A stretch of 12,304 nt of DNA, from assembly GCA_028067895.1 (NCBI GenBank), contig JAPTUI010000156.1:1-12304 (forward strand), in the 5' to 3' direction. How positions within the stretch are numbered: position 1 is the first letter of the stretch; each line of letters opens with the position of its first letter. The notes under the pieces were generated by a model. That model saw only the letters and a program-made list of their open reading frames with translations, did not search any database and had not been told where the DNA came from. The translations under genes and the position numbers were made by a program. This document shows positions 1-5,443 of the stretch, piece by piece. The DNA is from Pseudomonadota bacterium. Its GTDB lineage: Bacteria; Pseudomonadota; Gammaproteobacteria; Steroidobacterales; Steroidobacteraceae.

Positions 1-1
1 C

Positions 2-772
2 TCGGATGAGTACGGCATGGGTTTGCAGGACTCGCTGCGCATGCGCCAGCTCGACCTGACGGGCATTCTCAACGGGGTCGATTACGGTGTCTGGGACCCA
101 CGTATCGACGTGAACCTGCCGCAGCACTTCGATGCCGAACACCTCGCCGTCAAGACTGACCTGAAACGCGCATTCCTCACGCGCATGGGGTTCACGAGTG
201 ACGTGTCGGTACCGCTCGGCGGCATCGTCAGCCGGCTCGCCCGCCAGAAGGGGATCGATCTGATGTTCGACGCGCTGCCGCGCGTGCTCGGTGCACGGGA
301 CCTTGCGCTCATCGTGCTCGGCACGGGCGATGCGCCGTACGAGCAATTCTTCCGCGACTTGGCCGCACAGTTCCCCGGCCGGGTCGTCTTTCATCGCGGC
401 TACGATGACGCGCTCGCCCATTGGATCGAGGCCGCCTCGGACTTCTTCCTGATGCCCTCCCGGTACGAGCCCTGCGGACTGAACCAGATGTACAGTCTGC
501 GCTACGGCACAGTGCCGGTGGTGCGGCGCACCGGGGGACTCGCCGACTCGGTCGAGCATTTCGACCCGGCCACCGGAGCCGGAACGGGCGTCGTGTTCAA
601 CGACTTCGACGTTCCGGCGCTCGAGTGGGCGCTGCACACGGCACTCGACTGGTACGCCGAACCGACGCAGTGGCGGCGCATCATGCGCAACGGCATGGCC
701 CAGGACTTCTCCTGGAAGCGCCAGAGTGAACAGTACCTCGAGATCTATCAGAGGCTCACGAAGCGAAAATAG
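2..772 (+). CDS. glgA: Glycogen synthase, C-terminal half (5' end outside window)
   Basis: This enzyme moves glucose from ADP-glucose to the non-reducing end of a growing alpha-1,4-glucan in the cytoplasm (GT5 family, GT-B fold). The reading frame is open to the window's left edge; the codons before the first ATG at 17 read S-D-E-Y-G, which fits the conserved segment before MGLQDSLR, so that ATG is internal. Counting from it, the visible landmarks are LTGILNGVDYGVWDP (about 14-28), SRLARQKGIDLM (72-83) and the nucleotide-sugar signature SRYEPCGLNQ (148-157), followed by LRYGTVPVVRRTGGLADSV (161-179). The last contains the Glu of the retaining glycosyltransferase E-x7-E-type motif. The ending with W..I...GM..DFSW is normal for the family. 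About half of a usual ~480-residue GlgA is present. It converges on hipA with only 30 bases between stop codons. Identification is firm; the missing N-terminus cannot be judged. Confidence 0.96.
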   Translation, partial: SDEYGMGLQDSLRMRQLDLTGILNGVDYGVWDPRIDVNLPQHFDAEHLAVKTDLKRAFLTRMGFTSDVSVPLGGIVSRLARQKGIDLMFDALPRVLGARDLALIVLGTGDAPYEQFFRDLAAQFPGRVVFHRGYDDALAHWIEAASDFFLMPSRYEPCGLNQMYSLRYGTVPVVRRTGGLADSVEHFDPATGAGTGVVFNDFDVPALEWALHTALDWYAEPTQWRRIMRNGMAQDFSWKRQSEQYLEIYQRLTKRK

Positions 773-802
773 CTCGCTTGGGCGTCGTGCAAGCCGCGCG
801 CC

Positions 803-2089
803 CTACTGCCCATCCTGATCCTGGGTGGGTTTTGAGCCGCGCGCGCGCCGCGCCACGAGCTGCTCGGCAAAGCCAAACCAGGGAGCGAGCGGCTCGATCT
901 CGCGGCGAGGCGCGCCGAGATGACGCAGCGTATCGCGCCAGTGCTGCGCGACGACCTCGCCGATGCGCGCCTGCACTGCCTCGGCCTGTTCTCGCTCGAG
1001 CGCGAATCGGCGATGGTAAGAGAGCAGATTTTCCCGAGTAATCGCTCGACCGTGCACCCCGAATGCCATCGCGAGCTCCGTCGCTGGCGCCATCGCCGGG
1101 GCCACCGGATCAAACAGCGGCGCGAGGCGGTAGCCGCGCCTGGAGTCGAGCACGAAGCCGTGGTTTGCGTCGTGATCATCGCCGTTGCCCGTGGCGGCAT
1201 TGAACACGATCCGTTCGTACAATGCGTGGCGGTCTTCTGTTGGATGATCAATCCACCGTGCCATCTCCTGCGAGATTCCGGTATACGAGGCCATGTAGCT
1301 GTAGCGCATGACCTCGGGATTCGACCAGGCGACTGTGCGGGCGCTGGCGTAGGGGAGTCGGTCGAGCCCCCGGCGATCGAATCGTCGCACGAGCAGCACG
1401 GGCACTGCGCCGGCCTCGATGAGGCGGTGTTCGGGAACTTCGATACCGCAGCGGGCGGCAAGATCAAGTGCTGCACACTCGCGCAGAGGGATCGGCGGCA
1501 GATGGGCCGGGTCCTTGTGCGAGGGGAACTTCGCCAGCCACAGCGCGTTGTCGTGCAGCAACGTGAACTTGGGTCGGGCTCCACCGATTGACGTCCCACA
1601 GACCAGCAGCCGGGAGAACTCCGGCGGAATGTCCCCACCCTGCTCCGCCACCTTGACCGCCTCGGCCGCCTGTTCGAGCTCACCGAGCCCGGCGAGTGAG
1701 CGCGGTGGAACCGGCGGCGTATTCCGGTCCGGCGAGAAGTCGAGCGTGCCGGCGCGCTCTGCGCCGGCGAGCAGAAGAAAATCGAGTTCGTTCTGCGGGC
1801 CGTGCAGCCGCTGGATGAGATAGCGTCCCCACTGATCCGGCCCAGCATCATGCAGCGCGGAGAAGATTCCGCCGAGACTTGTCGTGGTGAACTGCTCGTC
1901 ACGCAACGGCAGGAGAACCGGATCGACCGGTCGTGCGTCGGCACGATCGAGATACGCCTGAGCATAGACGAAGCTGCCGACGGAAAATCCTCCGGCACTC
2001 GGTGCCCACCGAAATCGGCCACAGAGCACCGGCGCCGCCTCACCAGGCACGGCGTTCCAGACCCACAGTTCTTTGCGCTCAGACGACAT
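803..2089 (-). CDS. hipA: HipA-like serine/threonine kinase toxin
   Basis: This is a type II toxin of the HipA kinase family; E. coli HipA phosphorylates glutamyl-tRNA synthetase and induces persistence. The 428-residue length is close to E. coli HipA (440). Visible landmarks are the Gly-rich ATP-binding loop TSIGGARPKF (166-175), the lysine in LAKFP (185-189), VRRFDRRG (234-241), the catalytic loop GNGDDHDANHG (301-311) with the expected Asp304 and Asn309, and the metal-binding Asp327 in LAPLFDPVA. No key residue is obviously missing, so an active kinase is likely. The start ATG lies inside the 3' end of the upstream hipB gene (11-base overlap), suggesting translational coupling. The family target varies, so the substrate here is unknown. 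The tail after about residue 412 is charged and not conserved-looking. Confidence 0.92.
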   Translation of the reverse strand: MSSERKELWVWNAVPGEAAPVLCGRFRWAPSAGGFSVGSFVYAQAYLDRADARPVDPVLLPLRDEQFTTTSLGGIFSALHDAGPDQWGRYLIQRLHGPQNELDFLLLAGAERAGTLDFSPDRNTPPVPPRSLAGLGELEQAAEAVKVAEQGGDIPPEFSRLLVCGTSIGGARPKFTLLHDNALWLAKFPSHKDPAHLPPIPLRECAALDLAARCGIEVPEHRLIEAGAVPVLLVRRFDRRGLDRLPYASARTVAWSNPEVMRYSYMASYTGISQEMARWIDHPTEDRHALYERIVFNAATGNGDDHDANHGFVLDSRRGYRLAPLFDPVAPAMAPATELAMAFGVHGRAITRENLLSYHRRFALEREQAEAVQARIGEVVAQHWRDTLRHLGAPRREIEPLAPWFGFAEQLVARRARGSKPTQDQDGQ

Positions 2090-2420
2090 ACGTCTTCCTG
2101 AGCTTCACGCGTCTTTCACCCACGTCGAACATGAGCGCAGCGCCCTCTCGATCGAGGCCCGGATCTGCCAGGAGATCGAATTCGCGCTGCAGTCCATAGA
2201 CCCACAACAGACTCAGGTACGCCCCGATGGTGGTGGTCATACTGCCGCGTTCGACCGCATTGATGGTGTCACGCGAGAATCCGAGCTTTGCTGCCACATC
2301 TTCCTGACGCAGCCCGCGGCGCTGGCGCGCCGCCCGAAGCCGAGCGCCGAGTGCTTTGAGCTGCGCAGCTACAGTCTGCGGAACAAGATCAAATGACGGC
2401 GTGCGGGTCATAGCCCTCAT
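2079..2420 (-). CDS. hipB: HipB-like XRE-family antitoxin / repressor
   Basis: This is the antitoxin and transcriptional autorepressor of the HipBA module. It is 113 residues long with a helix-turn-helix of the XRE/Cro type at about 23-80; the recognition helices are in LRQEDVAAKLGFSRDTINAVERG (37-59). The C-terminal tail is basic (ERRVKLRKTYVV). It lies immediately before hipA and overlaps it by 11 bases, the standard hipB-hipA order. The start is uncertain: the first ATG (2418-2420) has no clear ribosome-binding site, while Met4 (2409-2411) has GAGG three bases upstream, which is rather close; MTRTPSFDLVP is a plausible N-terminus. It begins 18 bases downstream of the preceding toxin-tail stop, so it may be co-transcribed with that gene. 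E. coli-type TATCC/GGATA operators are not visible. Confidence 0.88.
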   Translation of the reverse strand: MRAMTRTPSFDLVPQTVAAQLKALGARLRAARQRRGLRQEDVAAKLGFSRDTINAVERGSMTTTIGAYLSLLWVYGLQREFDLLADPGLDREGAALMFDVGERRVKLRKTYVV

Positions 2421-2438
2421 TATGAACTTTTACGTAGG

Positions 2439-3122
2439 CTAATACCATCCGATATCAGACCCCCTCTGCGGCGAGACCGGTCTGACGGGTAGCGGGGTAG
2501 GCACAGACCCAGGAGGGCAGACGGGCTGAGGCCACTGAGTGCTGCGCACGCGCCATGGCGTTCGAGGTACCAGCGGTCGTGCCGCGCACCCACGAGGGAA
2601 CCCGCGTCGCGTTGAGCGACTTTGGCCCTCATATCCGGCCGAATTGTTCGCGCCCACTTCGGATCCCCACAGGATCCGGTCGCCCGAACGCGCCACCGAT
2701 CCGGCGATCACGGCAAATCCCTCGCGCCGAGCGGCCGCACTCAGCCGCTCATCCAGGCACACAAAGTCCAGAGTCGATGCATCGTGCCCAGATGCCACCA
2801 GTACCGAAGCCAATGGCAGACTGCCGGAGGCTCGCAACGGATGCATCTGCAAGAGAAGTTCCGCCGTGCGAGCGATAATTTCTGACGGCAGAATCTCATG
2901 CCAGGCCAGTGCCAAGAGACGGATACCCGAATAGGCCCTCGCGAGATCAGTCGGAGAAACACTCCCCTCGCGCTCACGTCGGGCGAGCGCAGAGACCCTC
3001 TCCAAGGAAATTCCCCACCACACGAGAAGCTGCGGATCTTCATCGAGGCGCACCATCAGCACCTCGTGGACCGGCTCATCGATCAACAGCGAAATCAGCG
3101 CGGAACTGTCCCAAAAACGCAT
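2439..3122 (-). CDS. vapC: VapC-type PIN-domain toxin, probably inactive, with aberrant C-terminal tail
   Basis: This belongs to the PIN-domain ribonuclease toxins of type II modules, which cut RNA with a cluster of acidic residues and a divalent metal. The ATG at 3122 gives MRFWDSSALISLL, the usual start of this subfamily, with Asp5. Glu41 (SLERVSAL) and Asp124 (VCLDERLSAAARREGF) also match conserved acidic positions. The third acidic position, normally Asp in an RAADALQLA-like helix, is Gly100 here (RASGSLPLAS; codon 2823-2825, GGC where GAC is expected). The PIN domain should end near residue 142 (about 2697), but the frame continues for roughly 85 residues of Pro/Arg-rich sequence I cannot match, and stops 18 bases before hipB. 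The frame is also open upstream into the antitoxin, back to a TTG at 3404, giving a 321-residue fused frame. The family call is firm; activity is doubtful. Confidence 0.8.
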   Translation of the reverse strand: MRFWDSSALISLLIDEPVHEVLMVRLDEDPQLLVWWGISLERVSALARREREGSVSPTDLARAYSGIRLLALAWHEILPSEIIARTAELLLQMHPLRASGSLPLASVLVASGHDASTLDFVCLDERLSAAARREGFAVIAGSVARSGDRILWGSEVGANNSAGYEGQSRSTRRGFPRGCAARPLVPRTPWRVRSTQWPQPVCPPGSVPTPLPVRPVSPQRGSDIGWY

Positions 3123-3132
3123 GATTGAGGCG

Positions 3133-3430
3133 TCAGCGTCCTTCGCGGCGCTCTTCGAGACAGCATCCAACAGGCACACCGCGCGCGCCAGCGGCCGTAA
3201 TAACACCTGCCGGAGCCGCTTAGCCGAGCGCTCGGCTTCGGGAGGCCGAGTGATGCCCCGGGCGGCGAGCAGCGCAAGCCGGTCGTCGTCCGCGCCGCCA
3301 TCCGCGATCCGATCAATTCGCGCAATGAGGATATCCCGATCGTAAACCACGACGGAGTGCCCCGCGCGGACCTTGCGCAGATAGGCGCTCAGCGAATTCT
3401 TCAATCTGGATACCGTAGCCCTTTTTCCAT
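3133..3430 (-). pseudogene. vapB: Phd/VapB-family antitoxin, frameshifted near both ends
   Basis: This would be the DNA-binding antitoxin paired with the PIN toxin downstream. The core frame reads RLKNSLSAYLRKVRAG, then VVVYDRDILIARI and DDDRLALLAARGI, a clear Phd/YefM-like antitoxin. The ATG at 3430-3428 is followed by a run of five A; with six A the frame would read MEKRATVSRLKNSL, the expected family N-terminus. As it stands, translation from that ATG ends after nine codons. At about 3160 the core frame runs into non-family sequence, whereas shifting one base yields LEERREGR and TGA (3135-3133), the usual antitoxin C-terminus, ten bases before the toxin ATG. Two one-base deletions therefore explain both ends. 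The only in-frame start for the core is a TTG at 3404 with no ribosome-binding site. The family match is from recall; sequencing error cannot be excluded. Confidence 0.72.
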
Positions 3431-3489
3431 ATCGCTAATATCGCCTCTTTGCACGCGCGCGCAAACGCTACGGAAAATACACTGCTGCA

Positions 3490-3511
3490 CGCGCCGCTCT
3501 CATGCGGCGCG
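3490..3511. repeat. 8-bp GC-rich inverted repeat (hairpin)
   Basis: CGCGCCGC and GCGGCGCG form a perfect 8-bp stem around the six-base loop TCTCAT. No T-tract follows on either strand, so it is not a standard intrinsic terminator. It lies between divergent genes, so any role would be in a leader or as an insulator; this is not established. Confidence 0.55.
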
Positions 3512-3542
3512 CATTGCTGGGTGCGTTGTTCGCGACACAATC

Positions 3543-3567
3543 GGTCCGCGATTCGGGATCGGCGTAC
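3543..3567 (+). repeat. Degenerate inverted repeat, left copy
   Basis: A 25-base segment beginning GGTCCGCGATTCGGGATCGG and ending CGTAC matches the reverse complement of 4678-4702 at 21 of 25 positions. The two copies flank the outer-membrane barrel gene in opposite orientation. They resemble short terminal repeats of an insertion sequence, but no transposase lies between them. The origin is unknown. Confidence 0.45.
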
Positions 3568-3639
3568 AGGGCGACCGCTTCACGGAACAATGCTCCGAGT
3601 GCGCCCGCGACGCCAGACAGCGGAACGTCTACGCTTGTG

Positions 3640-3645
3640 TACAAT
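3640..3645 (+). promoter_or_regulatory. Weak candidate -10 element (TACAAT) upstream of outer-membrane gene
   Basis: TACAAT matches five of six bases of the sigma-70 -10 consensus, sits inside the small dyad TTGTGTACAA, and lies 190 bases upstream of the barrel gene start. No convincing -35 hexamer is found at 16-18 bases upstream, so this is a weak call. Confidence 0.25.
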
Positions 3646-3834
3646 CCGTTCGGATGTGCTGCGCCAAAAGCCCGCGGCCTCCCTGTCTCAATGTCGCGAC
3701 GGGGCGGGACCGGCACAGCACCCGTGGTCGCAGAAGGACTTTCGAGAGTATCAGCAGCCCTGAGGCCAAACGAAATGCGCGCCGCATACCCGTTGCGTGC
3801 ATCCGACAGAGTGGAGTCGAAGGAGTATCACGCT

Positions 3835-4503
3835 ATGCCAGCTTCCCATGTTTCCACCCGTATTGCACGCCGCGCTGGCGCGGCAGCAGGACTCGCCGCG
3901 GCACTCGCCGTTCTGCCGCAGGCCCACGCAGCGACCAATCTCTTCAACGTGTACGTGGGAGCAGCCTACGCCCGTTCGAACCTGCGAGCGCACGACAGCA
4001 CTCCTCTGCCGTTCAGTGGCAGCGGACCGCTCAACAGCTTCAGTCGCTCCGCTTCGGGATACCAACTCAGCCTCGGCGTACGGGCCCTGGAAATGCTTGG
4101 CGGGGAGGTCGATTACTTCGATCTGGGCAGCGGCAGCGTCCAAAACCCGTATACATCGAGCTTCGCCGGTTCCGTGGTCGACGCGTCAGTCGCACAGAAA
4201 GGTGAAGCAGCCTTCGCCATGCTGTACTTGCCGGTACCCGTTGTTGACATCTATGTGAAAGCGGGCGTGGACCGCATCAACTCGGACTTGAATGGCCAAT
4301 TCGCTGGGCCAGCCAGTTGCCCACTCACGGGCTGTACGACCGAACCGCTCGGGCTGCACAAGACCACCACGGGCCTCGCTTTCGGCGCCGGTGCGCAATG
4401 GCAATTCGGCAACTGGGGACTGCGGGCGGAGTACGAGCGATTCACTGCGTACGGCGGACACCCCGATCTGGTGTCACTCGGCGTAGTATGGACATTCCTC
4501 TGA
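3835..4503 (+). CDS. Outer-membrane beta-barrel protein (OmpA-like barrel domain)
   Basis: This is a 222-residue exported protein predicted to form a small outer-membrane beta-barrel. The ATG at 3835 is chosen because GAAGGAG ends nine bases upstream and because it gives a good signal peptide: basic MPASHVSTRIARR, a hydrophobic Ala/Leu stretch (14-28), and the cleavage motif AHA-A at about 31-33. The mature part alternates hydrophobic and polar residues typical of barrel strands (NVYVGAAYARS, YQLSLGVRAL, VDIYVKAGVDR, GLAFGAGAQWQF, WGLRAEYERF) and ends VSLGVVWTFL, with aromatic residues at the C-terminus as in barrel proteins. Cys162 and Cys167 could form a loop disulfide. There is no peptidoglycan-binding OmpA domain. 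The exact role (structural, adhesion, porin-like) cannot be told from sequence. It stands alone, with no gene close downstream. Confidence 0.82.
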   Translation: MPASHVSTRIARRAGAAAGLAAALAVLPQAHAATNLFNVYVGAAYARSNLRAHDSTPLPFSGSGPLNSFSRSASGYQLSLGVRALEMLGGEVDYFDLGSGSVQNPYTSSFAGSVVDASVAQKGEAAFAMLYLPVPVVDIYVKAGVDRINSDLNGQFAGPASCPLTGCTTEPLGLHKTTTGLAFGAGAQWQFGNWGLRAEYERFTAYGGHPDLVSLGVVWTFL

Positions 4504-4677
4504 TCCCCGATGTGACGGTCTGCAGCACAGCCAAACGCGCTTGCGGCCTGCATTCGCTCATTCCCGGCGCGACCATGACGAAGCGGAGGAAGCAGCGCGC
4601 CACGGTTCCCACGTCGAGCCGACCGAGACCTGAGGCCAGCATGGTTGAGACCAGCCAAGTTCCTCGGGTCTGTCTGC

Positions 4678-4702
4678 GTACGCCAATACCGAATTGCGGG
4701 CC
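4678..4702 (-). repeat. Degenerate inverted repeat, right copy
   Basis: Read on the minus strand this 25-base segment begins GGCCCGCAATTCGGTATTGG and matches 3543-3567 with four mismatches. It lies about 175 bases beyond the outer-membrane gene's stop. Similarity beyond the 25 bases is weak on both sides. Confidence 0.45.
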
Positions 4703-5294
4703 AACGGATGTGCATGCCCTGCTCATCCGCAGCGTATCGCTGTGTTCATCGGCGTGAACAGCGCGCACCGAACCGACTCTGCGGCGCAGACGTGACGCCG
4801 ATCTCAGCGCCCGAATCACCTCCGCGTGCCCTCGCCTGAGGAGCCTGCTGTCGTAGACTCATCCAGCACGCGAGCGCGTTCTCGCGCCCCCGACGAGTCA
4901 TCCGACCGTACCGGATCCGCTGCATAGGCCCGCAACGTCCCGCACACTCGCAACCGGTCACCAGACACGCTCCACCACCTGACGCAGCCGCCCCCGCCTT
5001 ACCTAACAGATTGCCCAGAACCTCAGTCAGACCCTCCGGCAACCGGATGTGGTCGCGCAAAGCTTCCGGGGCCTCGGCCTCATCGTACCCCGACCGGATG
5101 CGGCAACTCGGCGCTTTGAATGCCCTGCACAAAGCACGAGATCGCAACCTTCCGGACGGGGGCGCATGCGCACAGTCCTTACCCAACCCTGATATCCGGT
5201 CGGAAGCGGGCATCCGGGCTGCCGCAGAACCTCTGATGCACGTACTTCCTTACTCGCCATTCTCGCCCGAGAACCCGCGGCACTGCACTTGAGC

Positions 5295-5323
5295 TTGACG
5301 TGCACCCAGGGATAGACTAAACA
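5295..5323 (+). promoter_or_regulatory. Candidate sigma-70 promoter for the thioredoxin-like protein gene
   Basis: TTGACG (5295-5300) matches five of six -35 consensus bases and is followed after exactly 17 bases by TAAACA (5318-5323), a weak -10 with three of six matches. It lies about 120 bases upstream of the start at 5444 in an otherwise non-coding stretch. The match is modest and untested. Confidence 0.33.
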
Positions 5324-5430
5324 ACAAGTCGCGCAACCGCCGGAACGCAGTCTGGCCAGATACTCTCCTGTCTGAGAGCGCCCCACGGACACTCCGCGAG
5401 CTTGGTGCTCGTCTCATTGCGGGGTGATGA

Positions 5431-5436
5431 AAGGAG
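5431..5436 (+). promoter_or_regulatory. Ribosome-binding site deciding the start at 5444
   Basis: AAGGAG is a near-perfect Shine-Dalgarno sequence seven bases before the ATG at 5444. The frame is open further upstream to a TTG at 5402, but that codon has no comparable site, so the ATG is the better start. Confidence 0.75.
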
Positions 5437-5443
5437 CACAACC

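Larger units (their letters stand above)
3431..3834. other. Intergenic region between divergent antitoxin and outer-membrane gene
   Basis: No gene is supported here. It holds the leader of the rightward outer-membrane protein gene, an 8-bp GC hairpin (3490-3511), one arm of a degenerate inverted repeat (3543-3567), a weak promoter-like TACAAT (3640-3645), and a purine-rich sequence GAAGGAG (3819-3825) serving the gene at 3835. The rightward frame that covers much of it is simply the barrel gene's frame extended upstream; it has no signal-like start, while the downstream ATG does. On the minus strand, AAAGAGG (3450-3444) lies 13 bases upstream of the antitoxin ATG, a little far for a ribosome-binding site. 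Confidence 0.6.
4504..5443. other. 940-base region with no recognisable gene
   Basis: Several open frames exist on both strands (the longest is on the minus strand, 4746-5213, about 155 codons), but none has a recognisable domain, a good ribosome-binding site or a convincing protein-like composition; they look Arg/Ser/Pro-rich, as expected for GC-rich shadow frames. The region contains the right arm of the inverted repeat (4678-4702), a candidate promoter (5295-5323) and the leader of the gene at 5444. It may hold the remains of a lost gene, but I cannot identify one. Confidence 0.6.

Noticed and set aside
773..802. Short hairpin GCTTG/CAAGC between glgA and hipA as a terminator
   Set aside because: Only five pairs with a long loop and no T-tract; too weak to support.
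748..2043. Long open frame (431 codons) on the minus strand overlapping hipA
   Set aside because: It overlaps the hipA frame almost completely, is Arg/Ser-rich and has no domain; HipA motifs are clear in the other frame.
3420..3430. Programmed frameshifting at the A-run of the antitoxin start
   Set aside because: Five A followed by GGG is not a standard slippery heptamer and is short for transcriptional slippage; a second shift would also be needed near 3160, so decay or sequencing error is simpler.
3502..3834. Upstream extension of the outer-membrane barrel frame by 111 codons
   Set aside because: The extension has no ribosome-binding site and no recognisable sequence, whereas the ATG at 3835 has GAAGGAG and a proper signal peptide.
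4746..5213. Possible 155-codon gene on the minus strand
   Set aside because: No ribosome-binding site, domain or homologue that I recognise; the composition looks like a GC-rich shadow frame.
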